DNA from: an uncultured Oscillospiraceae bacterium | Lineage (GTDB): Bacteria > Bacillota > Clostridia > Oscillospirales > Oscillospiraceae | DNA length: 64,000 bases | NCBI GenBank assembly: GCA_910579775.1 | Contig: CAJTUE010000010.1 | Span: 9,562 to 73,561, forward strand | Direction: 5' to 3' | Notes under the pieces: model-generated | Told to the model about the DNA's origin: nothing | Seen by the model: only the letters and a program-made list of their open reading frames with translations | Database searches by the model: none | In this document: positions 40,808 to 49,063 of the stretch, piece after piece | How the letters are laid out: every line of letters begins with the position of its first letter | Position numbering within the stretch: the stretch's first letter is position 1 | Translations under genes and position numbers: made by a program

Positions 40808-40955
40808 GCGTTCTCCTGCGTGTCACGTTCCCATTGGACACATTACGCCTCGGCTTCCCTCCGACTCTGGTCAAATCGCGTGGCCTTATGGCAACTTACC
40901 AATTTGACCGTCGCTCCAGTCCATCCGAGGCTATGTGTCTATGCTTGCGCTTCTA
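40808..40955. repeat. About 135-bp imperfect palindromic repeat, copy 2
   Basis: Related to 16203-16340: gtcacgttcccattggacac at one end and gtgtctatgcttgcgcttct at the other. Outer arms ggacacattacgcctcgg / ccgaggctatgtgtct and inner arms ggtcaaat / atttgacc pair. It runs into the last codons of the CAP/SLH gene, whose ending EAQA and stop are encoded by the repeat edge. Confidence 0.7.
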
Positions 40956-42555
40956 AGAATCGGTGGAGCAGCGCGGCGACCTGGGCACGGGAGGCAATGC
41001 GCTGGGGATGGAGCTTGCGCTCCTGATCCCCCTGGAGCAGACCCTGGTCTACCATCCAGTTGGTGCCCTCGGTGGCCCAGGAGGAGACGGAATTTCCGTC
41101 AGGCATTCCGGCCAGGTGGAAATTGTGGGCGGCGGAGGCGCCATAGCGGAGCTTGGCATAGTTGTAAAGCATGGTGGAAAGCTCCTCCAGGGTCAGGGCC
41201 TTGTGGGGGTCCAGGCCGTCGCTGATCCGGTTGGTCACCGCCCAGCGGTGGCCCTTAATGAACCAGGTTTCTTTCCCGGAAGGGGTGGTGTCCTCCCCGT
41301 CAAGCCGGGCCAAAACGGTCATGAGCATCACCCGGGTCATGGAGCCGTCGGGATCGAAGCGGTCGCCGCCCACGCCGTTGAACAGATGGTTTTGCGCGGC
41401 GTAAGCGACGTCAGCGGCATACCAGGCGTCGGCGCTGACGTCGGAAAAGCCTGTCCCCGTGGCGGGCTGAGCAGGCTGGGTGGGGTCGGTGGGCTTGACC
41501 GGCTCGGCGGATTCGCCGGGGACGAAGAAGTCTACCTCATAGGAAAACCCGGCGTCCCGCCCCTCCGGGGTCCGCAGACCGTTGATGGTGACGGTGTACT
41601 TGCCGCGGTAGGCGGAGGTGTCCAACTGAGGGCGGAAGATGATGCAGTTGGAGACCCCGTAGTTTCCGGTATCTACGGCCAGATAGGCCCCGGCGTCGGC
41701 GGCGGCATAGCTCCGGCTGCCCTCCAGGATCCAGGCTGTGGCGTCGTCACGGGTGAGGGTGACGGTCAGCTCCGACAGGGCAGGCACGGCGTATTTCTCC
41801 GGGTTCAGAGAAACGCTCCAGGCCTGGTCCTTTTGAAACAGCGTGGCGGGGAAGGCCCCGGAGGCGGGCCAGGCAATAAAGTCGTAATCCCCCGTCTTGC
41901 CGCTGTGATCAAGGGCCCAGAGGGTGGCAAAGTGATAGGAGCGTCCGCCCGGGGTCTTGTCGCCGGGGGCGAAGCCGAGGCCGGTCTTGCCCATGTCGGG
42001 GCTCAGCACCCAGCGGCGGTGGCCCAGCATGGGGAGGTTCCCCCGGTCCGAGTCGTCCATGAAGGCGTCTACCGCCTGGGGCAGGGTGGCGTTGGCGCCC
42101 ATATAGAGATTGGAGCTGGAGGTGGCGTTCAGGCCCCGGCGGTAGAAGTCCTCGTCCATGTCCTCGGGCCGGTCCGGGTGGTGGGACAGGTCACCGTGGG
42201 CGGCCAGCAACACCGCGCCATACTGGGCACGCTGGGTGAGCTCCTGGTCCAGCGTCACAGGCTCCAGCCCTGCCAGACGGCGGATGAGAGTGAGACGGCC
42301 CAGGGCGGCTTGAAGGGCGGCCTCGGACACCTTCCCCTCCGCGTAGGGAGCCTTGGAGGATGGGGCGGTCACCAGGGCGTCTCCGGCAAAGCCCAGGGGA
42401 TGCTCCTCCAGCAGCTGGGCGATCTGCTCCTTGGACAGCTTAGGCAGGGAGGCCAGTCCGCTGGACTTGAGGGGCAAGGAGGAGTTCACCCCCGCCGCCA
42501 GGGCAGGGGTGAGAAGAAGACAAATGGAGAGCAGAAGACAGAGAAGGCGTTTCAC
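40939..42555 (-). CDS. Secreted CAP-domain protein with SLH-type C-terminus, 538 aa
   Basis: A signal peptide (LLCLLLSICLLLTPALA) is followed by a CAP/SCP-like domain (residues about 70-210: LIRRLAGLEPVTLDQELTQR, AHGDLSHHPDRPED, PMLGHRRWVLSPDMGKTGLG), a beta-rich middle domain (about 220-340), a Pro/Thr linker (PVKPTDPTQPAQP) and SLH repeats (FSDVSADAWYAADVAYAAQN, FDPDGSMTRVMLMTVLARL, and QRIASRAQVAALLHRFLE). It should be anchored to the cell-wall polymer by the SLH part. I start at GTG 42555, behind aaaggagtgacgcct, not GTG 42564. The final codons lie within a dispersed palindromic repeat. Enzymatic role of CAP is unknown. Confidence 0.85.
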   Translation of the reverse strand: MKRLLCLLLSICLLLTPALAAGVNSSLPLKSSGLASLPKLSKEQIAQLLEEHPLGFAGDALVTAPSSKAPYAEGKVSEAALQAALGRLTLIRRLAGLEPVTLDQELTQRAQYGAVLLAAHGDLSHHPDRPEDMDEDFYRRGLNATSSSNLYMGANATLPQAVDAFMDDSDRGNLPMLGHRRWVLSPDMGKTGLGFAPGDKTPGGRSYHFATLWALDHSGKTGDYDFIAWPASGAFPATLFQKDQAWSVSLNPEKYAVPALSELTVTLTRDDATAWILEGSRSYAAADAGAYLAVDTGNYGVSNCIIFRPQLDTSAYRGKYTVTINGLRTPEGRDAGFSYEVDFFVPGESAEPVKPTDPTQPAQPATGTGFSDVSADAWYAADVAYAAQNHLFNGVGGDRFDPDGSMTRVMLMTVLARLDGEDTTPSGKETWFIKGHRWAVTNRISDGLDPHKALTLEELSTMLYNYAKLRYGASAAHNFHLAGMPDGNSVSSWATEGTNWMVDQGLLQGDQERKLHPQRIASRAQVAALLHRFLEAQA

Positions 42556-42576
42556 AGGCGTCACTCCTTTGTACCG

Positions 42577-42642
42577 CCAAGACAGAAGGGACGGTTCTCC
42601 TGTCGGGTCCTATCCGACAGGAGAACCGTCCCTCGGTCTTGG
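42577..42642. terminator. Very stable hairpin between guaB and the CAP gene
   Basis: A 19-bp perfect inner stem (gggacggttctcctgtcgg / ccgacaggagaaccgtccc, loop gtcctat) plus outer arms ccaagac / gtcttgg. It starts two bases after the guaB stop on the minus strand but has no T-run, so it may be a stability or processing hairpin, a weak terminator, or a small mobile palindrome. Confidence 0.65.
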
Positions 42643-42643
42643 C

Positions 42644-44110
42644 TTATTGCGATACGGTGTAGTTGGGGGCTTCTTTGGTGATATACACATCGTGGGGATG
42701 GGATTCCCGCAGACCGGCGGCGGTGATCTGGGTGAAGCGGGCCTTCTGGCGCAGCTCGTCAATGGTGGCGCAACCGCAGTAGCCCATGCCGGCCCGCAGG
42801 CCGCCCATGAGCTGGAAGATGGTGTCGGAGACCGTTCCCTTGTAGGGCACCCGGCCCTCCACGCCCTCGGGCACCAGCTTTTTGTTGTTCTGCTGGAAGT
42901 AGCGATCCTTGGAGCCCTGGCTCATGGCGGCCAGGGAGCCCATGCCGCGGTAAACCTTGAACTGGCGGCCCTGGTAGACCTCGGTGTCCCCGGGGGACTC
43001 CTCACAGCCCGCCAGCAGCGAACCCAGCATGACCACATTGCCGCCGGCGGCAATGGCCTTGGCCAGGTCGCCGGAGAACTTCACGCCTCCGTCGGCAATG
43101 ATGGGCACATCATACTCGGCGGCCACCTTGGCGGCGTCGAAAATGGCGGTGATCTGAGGCACGCCGATGCCTGCCACCACCCGGGTGGTACAGATGGAGC
43201 CGGGGCCGATGCCGATCTTCACGCAGTCCGCCCCCGCCTCGATGAGAGCGCGGGTGCCCTCGGCGGTGGCTACGTTGCCTGCAATGACCTGCACGTCGGG
43301 ATAGATGGCCTTGATGCGGCGCAGGCAGTCGAGGATGTTGTGGGAGTGACCGTGGGCGGAGTCCAGGCAAAGCACGTCTGCTCCCGCATCTACCAGCGCC
43401 TTCACCCGGTCCATCACGTCGGCGGTGACGCCGATAGCCGCGCCCACAAGCAGACGGCCCTTGGCATCCCGGGCAGAGTTGGGGTAGACCTGGGCCTTTT
43501 CGATGTCCTTAATGGTGATAAGTCCTTTGAGGCGGCCCTCGCCATCTACGATGGGGAGCTTTTCGATCTTGTGGCGGCGGAGGATCTCACGGGCCTCGTC
43601 CAGGGTGGTGCCCTCCTGGGCGGTGACCAGGTTCTCCTTGGTCATCACGTTGTCGATAAGCTGGGACATGTCCGTCTCAAACTTCATGTCCCGATTGGTG
43701 ATGATGCCGATGAGCCTTCCGTTGTCGCAGATGGGCACGCCGGAGATGCGGTATTTGGCCATCAGCTCGTCCGCCTCGGCCAGAGTATGACCGGGAGCCA
43801 GCCAGAAGGGGTTGGTGATCACGCCGTTTTCACTGCGCTTGACCATGTCCACCTGCTCGGCCTGGGCGCCGATGGACATATTTTTGTGGATGATGCCGAT
43901 GCCGCCCTCCCGCGCCACGGCGATGGCCATGCGGGATTCGGTCACCGTGTCCATGGCGGCGGACATCAGGGGGATGTTGAGGGTGATGCGCTTGGTGAGG
44001 CGTGTGCGCAGATCCACGTCCGCGGGAAGCACGTCACTCTCCGCGGGGATCAAGAGCACGTCGTCGAAGGTGAGGCCCTGCTTGCCGAACTTCTCTTCAA
44101 AATCTGCCAT
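42644..44110 (-). CDS. guaB: Inosine-5'-monophosphate dehydrogenase
   Basis: Oxidises IMP to XMP with NAD+, the committed step to GTP. The catalytic Cys loop is GIGPGSICTTRVVAGIGVPQ, the phosphate-binding part GGVKFSGDLAKAIAAGGNVV, and the flap region follows. Residues about 95-200 are a CBS pair (YRISGVPICDNGRLIGIITN, HKIEKLPIVDGEGRLKGLIT). 488 residues, full length. ATG 44110 follows aaaggagagatcgcc. A good promoter lies 40 bases upstream; no guanine/purine riboswitch fits in that leader. Confidence 0.97.
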   Translation of the reverse strand: MADFEEKFGKQGLTFDDVLLIPAESDVLPADVDLRTRLTKRITLNIPLMSAAMDTVTESRMAIAVAREGGIGIIHKNMSIGAQAEQVDMVKRSENGVITNPFWLAPGHTLAEADELMAKYRISGVPICDNGRLIGIITNRDMKFETDMSQLIDNVMTKENLVTAQEGTTLDEAREILRRHKIEKLPIVDGEGRLKGLITIKDIEKAQVYPNSARDAKGRLLVGAAIGVTADVMDRVKALVDAGADVLCLDSAHGHSHNILDCLRRIKAIYPDVQVIAGNVATAEGTRALIEAGADCVKIGIGPGSICTTRVVAGIGVPQITAIFDAAKVAAEYDVPIIADGGVKFSGDLAKAIAAGGNVVMLGSLLAGCEESPGDTEVYQGRQFKVYRGMGSLAAMSQGSKDRYFQQNNKKLVPEGVEGRVPYKGTVSDTIFQLMGGLRAGMGYCGCATIDELRQKARFTQITAAGLRESHPHDVYITKEAPNYTVSQ

Positions 44111-44149
44111 GGCGATCTCTCCTTTATGTCAAATATGAAAATTTTATCT

Positions 44150-44178
44150 ATTTTAATCTGAATGGGGAAGGATGTCAA
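44150..44178 (-). promoter_or_regulatory. guaB promoter
   Basis: Minus strand: TTGACA (44173-44178), 17-bp spacer, TAAAAT (44150-44155). It is just downstream of the thioesterase gene, making guaB an independent unit. Confidence 0.82.
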
Positions 44179-44187
44179 GGGGAACTT

Positions 44188-44922
44188 TTACCCGCCCAGC
44201 CGCAGCAGTCCGGTAAAGCGGGCCTCTCCCCCGGCGTCCTCTCCGCTGACCAGACCCGTGCCGTCCTGCAAGCCGCCCCTGAGGGTCAGGACCTCCCCGG
44301 CGCGGCATTCCTTGAGGTAGTTGAGCTGCAGCTCGGTGACGAAGGCCCGGCCGGGGGCGGCGTGGAGGGCCAGGGTGTCGCAGAGCAGATCGGCGTAGCG
44401 GGTGTTGTTCACGTGGCCGTTCACGTCCAGGTCACTGTAGTGGAGGGCACGGCGCTCCACCTCGGGCAGATCGGAGGGAAGCCGCAGGGCCCGCAGCCGG
44501 GTGGTCCGGTTCAGACTGCCCCCGTCGGTACCCTGGAGCTCGGGAAAGGCGGACATCCGGGCCAGGGCGCGGGTCTCCATGTCCGCCAGCACCCAGGCGG
44601 CCAGAGCCTGTCCCACCGGCCTTCCGTTCAAAATAAGGTCGGTGTCCCGGTACATCACCGCGCTGTCCCCGCCCCGGTGCCAGGTGTGGAGCTCCAGCGC
44701 GTCATGGACGCGCAGAGGACGCTCCAGGGTGAACTGCACCCGGGCCAGCAGCCAGGTGTGGCGGTACTTCTCCATCATTCGGGGGGTGGCCCCGCCAAAG
44801 TTCTCGGCAGCCAGTCCGGCCACGTCCTGAAGGTAGCCCAGCACCGCGCTGGGGCGGCAGAGGTCAAAGCAGTCCAGATCCCGGGTGTCGATGTGGTAGG
44901 TGTGGCGGTAAGAGCAGGACAC
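44188..44922 (-). CDS. Acyl-ACP thioesterase, 244 aa
   Basis: A double hot-dog-fold thioesterase of the FatA/FatB-like bacterial group (PF01643): it releases free fatty acids from acyl-ACP. Characteristic stretches are FDLCRPSAVLGYLQDVAGLA, the first hot-dog helix; WLLARVQFTLERPLRVHDAL; and the second-domain DLDVNGHVNNTRYADLLCD, holding the Asn-His-Asn catalytic region. The start is GTG 44922, behind aaggggg. The gene lies alone between guaB and the divergent spoVAD. The family is common in gut Clostridia. Chain-length preference is unknown. Confidence 0.88.
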   Translation of the reverse strand: MSCSYRHTYHIDTRDLDCFDLCRPSAVLGYLQDVAGLAAENFGGATPRMMEKYRHTWLLARVQFTLERPLRVHDALELHTWHRGGDSAVMYRDTDLILNGRPVGQALAAWVLADMETRALARMSAFPELQGTDGGSLNRTTRLRALRLPSDLPEVERRALHYSDLDVNGHVNNTRYADLLCDTLALHAAPGRAFVTELQLNYLKECRAGEVLTLRGGLQDGTGLVSGEDAGGEARFTGLLRLGG

Positions 44923-44984
44923 GCAAACGCCCCCTTGTTGCAGTTTCCTACATTATACCGCCAACGCGCACAAAAGTCCAAGCA

Positions 44985-45012
44985 CATAATTTCCAAATTT
45001 AGCGGGAAACTA
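44985..45012 (+). promoter_or_regulatory. Possible forespore (sigma F/G-like) promoter of spoVAD
   Basis: CATA (44985-44988), 17-bp spacer and GAAACTA (45006-45012) resemble a forespore promoter (the -10 matches CATACTA at five of seven positions). Forespore control is expected for spoVA genes. The match is weak. Confidence 0.35.
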
Positions 45013-45039
45013 TGGCTACGAGATGGGAGTTGAGACAAA

Positions 45040-46047
45040 ATGGCAAAACGATTGGGGCGGCACACGGTGGCCCTGGAGAGCGGTGCGGTCATCGCCGCCC
45101 ACGCCTGTGTGGGCGGTAAGAAGGAGGGGGAGGGGCCGCTGAAGCGGCACTTCGACTACCTCACCGCCGACGACACCTTTGGAGAGAAGACCTGGGAAAA
45201 GGCGGAGCAGCGGTGCCAGAAGCTGGCCACCAAGCTGGCGCTGGAAAAGTGGGGCAGAGAGCAGAGCGCGCTGGATTACCTGCTGGCGGGAGACCTTCTG
45301 AACCAGTGCATCTCCTCATCCTTTGCCGCCCGGGGCTCCGACGTGCCCTTTTTCGGGCTGTACGGGGCGTGCTCCACCATGGGAGAGAGCTTGTCCCTGG
45401 CGGCGCTGCTGTTGGAGTCGGGTGCGGCGGACGCGGTGGGGGCGGTCACCTCATCCCACTTTTGCACCGCCGAACGGCAGTACCGCACCCCCCTGGCCTA
45501 TGGCGGACAGCGTACTCCCACCGCCCAGTGGACCGCCACAGCGGCAGGCTGCTCCATCCTCGCCAAGGACGGAAGAGGGGTGAAGGTCACCCACGTGACC
45601 ACGGGGTGCATCGTGGACAAGGGGATCACCGACGCCAACAACATGGGGGCGGCCATGGCCCCTGCGGCGGCAGATACGCTGGTGGCCCACTTCAAGGAGA
45701 CGGGGCGGGAGCCCAGCTATTATGACCTGGTGGTCACCGGCGACCTGGGCCAGCTGGGACGGGAGATCCTGCTGGAGCTGACAAAGGAGGACGGGGTGGA
45801 CCTCTCCGGCGTCCACAACGACTGCGGCCTGCTGCTCTATGACCGCACAGCCCAGGACGTCCACTGCGGCGCGTCGGGCTGTGGCTGCGCCGCCAGCGTT
45901 TTGAACGGCTACCTTCTGCGGCAGATGGAGGAGGGGGTCCTGCGGCGGGTGCTGTTCTGCCCCACCGGAGCCCTGCTGTCCCCCACGTCCTCCCAGCAGG
46001 GGGAGTCCATCCCGTCCATTGCCCACGCGGTGGCGTTGGAGGTGTGA
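45040..46047 (+). CDS. spoVAD: Stage V sporulation protein AD
   Basis: Dipicolinic-acid-binding component of the SpoVA channel that moves DPA into the spore core and out at germination. The thiolase-like fold is visible in FFGLYGACSTMGESLSLAAL (nucleophile-region Cys in GACSTM), AVGAVTSSHFCTAERQYRTP and NDCGLLLYDRTAQDVHCGAS. 335 residues. It would work on the forespore inner membrane. ATG 45040 follows gggagttgagacaaa. spoVAE follows three bases later, but no spoVAC precedes it, which is unusual. Confidence 0.94.
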   Translation: MAKRLGRHTVALESGAVIAAHACVGGKKEGEGPLKRHFDYLTADDTFGEKTWEKAEQRCQKLATKLALEKWGREQSALDYLLAGDLLNQCISSSFAARGSDVPFFGLYGACSTMGESLSLAALLLESGAADAVGAVTSSHFCTAERQYRTPLAYGGQRTPTAQWTATAAGCSILAKDGRGVKVTHVTTGCIVDKGITDANNMGAAMAPAAADTLVAHFKETGREPSYYDLVVTGDLGQLGREILLELTKEDGVDLSGVHNDCGLLLYDRTAQDVHCGASGCGCAASVLNGYLLRQMEEGVLRRVLFCPTGALLSPTSSQQGESIPSIAHAVALEV

Positions 46048-46049
46048 AT

Positions 46050-46406
46050 ATGGAGTATTTAAAGGCATTTTTGTGCGGCGGTGTACTGTGCGTCATCGGC
46101 CAGCTTTTGATCGACAAGACCAAGCTCACCCCTGCCCGCATTTTGACCGCCTATGTGGTCTCGGGGGTGTTTCTGACTGCCATCGGAGTATACCCAAAGC
46201 TGGTGGAGTGGTTCGGCTGCGGCGCCACCGTGCCCCTTACCGGCTTCGGCTATTGCCTGGCCAAGGGGGTGGCCCGGGCGGTGGCGGAGGAGGGCTGGCT
46301 GGGGGTGCTCACCGGCCCCCTCACCGCCACGGCGGGAGGGATCGGCGCGGCTATCTTCTTCGCCCTGCTGGTGGCGCTGCTCTGCAAGCCCAAAAGCAAG
46401 TCATAA
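46050..46406 (+). CDS. spoVAE: Stage V sporulation protein AE
   Basis: Small membrane subunit of the SpoVA DPA channel, 118 residues with about four hydrophobic segments. The family pattern is clear in FLCGGVLCVIGQLLIDKTKL, TPARILTAYVVSGVFLTAIG, GYCLAKGVARAVAEEGWLGV and the last helix GAAIFFALLVALLC. I start at ATG 46050 after ttggaggtgtgaat; a GTG at 46044 overlaps the spoVAD stop. It ends at a terminator. With spoVAD it forms a two-gene sporulation operon. Confidence 0.92.
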   Translation: MEYLKAFLCGGVLCVIGQLLIDKTKLTPARILTAYVVSGVFLTAIGVYPKLVEWFGCGATVPLTGFGYCLAKGVARAVAEEGWLGVLTGPLTATAGGIGAAIFFALLVALLCKPKSKS

Positions 46407-46413
46407 AATGAGC

Positions 46414-46445
46414 AAAGGGACGGCTCGTTTGAGCCGTCCCTTTTT
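46414..46445 (+). terminator. Terminator of spoVAD-spoVAE
   Basis: A 13-bp perfect stem (aaagggacggctc / gagccgtcccttt) with loop gttt runs into five T residues. Confidence 0.9.
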
Positions 46446-46505
46446 GGACGGAATGGCAGGACACCGGAGGGCGCCCGCGAGAGCGGGGACGCATCGGTCC
46501 GAGCA

Positions 46506-46985
46506 TTATAATGACGGTCTGCCAAGACCGTGCATAAAGCCGTTTAAGGCGGGCGACAAAACATCGGCGGCCACCACGGTGTTTTTGTAGATCAGCAGAG
46601 AGACCTGCACCCCCTGTTCGCCGGTGGGGTAGTTGAGGATCTGGTAGGTATACCGCTTTACCGTTTTGCCGGCGTATTTAGCCAGATCGAAGCCCTGGCT
46701 GCGCTGAAGGGCTAAGTAGTCGTCGTACTCGCTGCCCATCTCCTTGGGGATGAGCAGCTCCTCCACCGCCAGGGGCTCCTGATTTACCAGCCAGCCGTAG
46801 TCCTCCAGATAGGCCAGGCGGTCCTCGGCGGTGCGGACACCCTTGGGGGAGATGACCTCCCCGGCGGCAGCGGTAGGGCCGCCCCCCAGGGCGGTGGTCA
46901 CCAGCACCAGAGCGCAGACGAACACAGCCACGGCGCCCATGGCGGCCAAGCGTCGGCGGGGAAGCTTGATGGCGCGGATCATCAT
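46506..46985 (-). CDS. DUF4830-type single-pass membrane protein, 159 aa
   Basis: A basic N-terminus and one hydrophobic helix (AVAVFVCALVLVTTALGG) precede an outside domain resembling DUF4830: RTAEDRLAYLEDYGWLVNQE, EELLIPKEMGSEYDDYLALQ, GFDLAKYAGKTVKRYTYQI and the final VVAADVLSPALNGFMHGLG. The function of the family is unknown; it is found in spore-forming Clostridia. I start at the first of two adjacent ATG codons (first base 46985), behind aaaggagcc. It is divergent from the pseudouridine synthase gene. Confidence 0.8.
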   Translation of the reverse strand: MMIRAIKLPRRRLAAMGAVAVFVCALVLVTTALGGGPTAAAGEVISPKGVRTAEDRLAYLEDYGWLVNQEPLAVEELLIPKEMGSEYDDYLALQRSQGFDLAKYAGKTVKRYTYQILNYPTGEQGVQVSLLIYKNTVVAADVLSPALNGFMHGLGRPSL

Positions 46986-47097
46986 AACAAAGTAGGCTCC
47001 TTTCTGTGGGGCGGATGGGAAAAGTCTCTGGAAAATGTGTATGAGGGTATGGTATACTATATGCGTGAAAAAAACGCTCAAAGGGGGTCGAGAGAGG

Positions 47098-47799
47098 ATG
47101 GAACGGCTGGACAAGCGTCTGTCAGCGGCGGGCTATTCCCGCAAGGAGGCTGCCGTCCTCATCCGGGCAGGGCGGGTGAAGGCGGACAGCGCGGTGGTCA
47201 CCGTCCCAGAGACCAAGCTACCTGGCGCGGCGGTCCTTACGGTGGACGGCGTCCCTCTCAGGGAGGGCTTTTTGTACATCATGCTCCACAAAAGTGCGGG
47301 GGTGGTCACCTCCACCGAGGACCCCTGGGAGCGGACGGTACTGGACCTGCTGCCTGAGGAACTGCGCCGCCGGGGGGTGTTTCCGGTGGGGCGGCTGGAC
47401 AAGGACGTGACCGGTCTGGTTCTGCTCACCGACGACGGCCCCCTGGGTCACCGCCTCACCTCTCCCCGGCATCATGTGGACAAGGTCTACCAGGTGACGG
47501 TGGACGGCGTATTGACCAAAGAGGACGAGGCGGCGCTGACGGCGGGGCTGGTGCTGGGCGACGGCCTGCGGTGCCTGCCTGCCCGGTTGGAGCGGACCGG
47601 GCGGGGAAACGTGGCGCTACTTACCCTCCGGGAGGGGAAGTATCATCAGGTGAAGCGGATGATGGCATGCCTGGGCAAGCCGGTGACCGCCCTGAAGCGG
47701 CTTGCCATGGGACCGCTGACTCTGGACGAGAGGCTGAAGCCGGGAGAGTGGCGGCTCCTCACCAAGGAAGAGGTGGCAAAACTAACAAAAAATGCCTGA
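47098..47799 (+). CDS. Ribosomal small-subunit pseudouridine synthase, RsuA/RluB family
   Basis: An N-terminal S4 RNA-binding domain (MERLDKRLSAAGYSRKEAAV) and the catalytic domain with the Asp in PVGRLDKDVTGLVLLTDDGP, plus the closing GKYHQVKRMMACLGKPVTAL. By its length (233 residues) and motif it is closest to RsuA, which modifies uridine 516 of 16S rRNA, but RluB/E/F cannot be excluded. I start at ATG 47098 (MERLDK...), since the S4 domain begins there. The promoter probably lies around the tatact at 47052-47057. Confidence 0.9.
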   Translation: MERLDKRLSAAGYSRKEAAVLIRAGRVKADSAVVTVPETKLPGAAVLTVDGVPLREGFLYIMLHKSAGVVTSTEDPWERTVLDLLPEELRRRGVFPVGRLDKDVTGLVLLTDDGPLGHRLTSPRHHVDKVYQVTVDGVLTKEDEAALTAGLVLGDGLRCLPARLERTGRGNVALLTLREGKYHQVKRMMACLGKPVTALKRLAMGPLTLDERLKPGEWRLLTKEEVAKLTKNA

Positions 47800-47822
47800 G
47801 AAAAGAAATTCGGCATTTTCCA
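47788..47822 (+). terminator. Weak terminator at the end of the pseudouridine synthase gene
   Basis: The arms aaaatgcc and ggcatttt pair over a 15-base loop and overlap the stop codon. The stem is short and A/T-rich; only a short T-run follows. Confidence 0.4.
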
Positions 47823-47843
47823 CAAAAATTTTGGCTTGACCCC

Positions 47844-47872
47844 TTGTATTTGCGGGGCGAATCCAGTATAAT
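47844..47872 (+). promoter_or_regulatory. Promoter of the CdaR-like/ftsEX operon
   Basis: TTGTAT (47844-47849), 17-bp spacer, perfect TATAAT (47867-47872), with an 85-base leader before the ATG at 47958. Confidence 0.8.
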
Positions 47873-47957
47873 GGTGACAGTACCTTAAAATGGCCCCGTC
47901 TCTCCGACGCGGACGGGGGGAGAGACCCAGGAAAAATAGGAGAGGGTAGGTGTTTTT

Positions 47958-49049
47958 ATGTCCAGCCGGATCTTCCAAAGCGTGATCTCGCAGATGAAGG
48001 ACTGCACCAAGCTGCCGTTGGGCGTGGTAGATGCAGAGGGGACGGTGGTGGCCTGCACGGAGCCTGCCCTGGTGGGTCAGCATTGGCCCCAGGTGGCGGA
48101 CGCCATCAACCGCCATGAGGGGATGTATGTCGCGGTGGACGGCAAGCTGTTCCGTCCTCTGGCGGGCCGCAGCAACCTCTACGATTTCGCCGCCTTTGTG
48201 GTGGGGGAGGGTGACGTGGCCCAGAGCTACTGCGCCCTGGCGGTGGTGGCTCTTAACGGAGCCAAGTCCTTCTATGAGGAAAAGCACGACAGGGCCTCCT
48301 TTGTGAAAAACATCATTACCGACAATATCATGCTCGGTGACGTGTACCTCCGCGCCCGGGAGTTGCACTTTCCGCCTGAGGCGGTCTGGGGCGTTTTCCT
48401 GGCGCGGCCCACCGAGGAGAGCAACCCCGCGGTGCTGGACGCCATCCAGGCGCTGTTCCCTGACCGCCAGAACGACTTTGTCCTCTCCATCACCGAGACG
48501 GACATCGCCATCGTCAAGATGCTGGAGCCGGGGGCAGACACCAAGACACTGTACGCCCTGGCCACCGAGATGCTGGAGCACGTGGAGGAGGAGTTTCACG
48601 TAAAGTGCGTCATCGGCATCGGCACCCTGGCCACCCATCTGCGGGACCTGGCCCGGGCCTATAAGGAGGCGGGGGTGGCCATTGAGGTGGGCAAGGTGTT
48701 CAACACCGAGATGTCCATCATCAACTACGAGAATTTGGGCATTGGGCGGCTCATCTATCAGCTGCCCACCACCCTGTGCGAAATGTTCCTCCAGGAGGTC
48801 TTCAAGAAGAACCCCATCGACTCCCTGGACCAGGAGACCTTGTTCACCATCAACAAGTTCTTCGAGAACAATCTGAATGTGTCCGAAACCGCCCGAAAGC
48901 TCTTCGTCCACCGCAACACCCTGGTGTACCGGCTGGAGAAGATCAAGAAGCTCACCGGCCTTGATCTGCGGGAGTTTGACGACGCCATCACCTTCAAGGT
49001 GGCGCTGATGGTCAAGAAATACTTGGTATCCAGAGGGATCGACGGATAA
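47958..49049 (+). CDS. CdaR/PucR-type transcriptional regulator, 363 aa
   Basis: The C-terminal PucR-type helix-turn-helix is clear: FFENNLNVSETARKLFVHRN then TLVYRLEKIKKLTGLDLREF. Ahead of it lies a GGDEF-like but non-catalytic domain (residues about 135-260). The N-terminal 120 residues form a sensor-like domain (GVVDAEGTVVACTEPALVGQ). Members of this family control sugar-acid and purine catabolism in other bacteria, but here the gene is 15 bases upstream of ftsE, so it probably regulates, or at least is co-transcribed with, cell-division and wall-hydrolase genes. The ligand is unknown. ATG 47958 follows ataggagagggtaggtg. Confidence 0.85.
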   Translation: MSSRIFQSVISQMKDCTKLPLGVVDAEGTVVACTEPALVGQHWPQVADAINRHEGMYVAVDGKLFRPLAGRSNLYDFAAFVVGEGDVAQSYCALAVVALNGAKSFYEEKHDRASFVKNIITDNIMLGDVYLRARELHFPPEAVWGVFLARPTEESNPAVLDAIQALFPDRQNDFVLSITETDIAIVKMLEPGADTKTLYALATEMLEHVEEEFHVKCVIGIGTLATHLRDLARAYKEAGVAIEVGKVFNTEMSIINYENLGIGRLIYQLPTTLCEMFLQEVFKKNPIDSLDQETLFTINKFFENNLNVSETARKLFVHRNTLVYRLEKIKKLTGLDLREFDDAITFKVALMVKKYLVSRGIDG

Positions 49050-49063
49050 GCGGGGAGGCGCCC

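Noticed and set aside
44111..44149. Purine riboswitch ahead of guaB
   Set aside because: The leader is about 35 bases, far shorter than a riboswitch with an expression platform.
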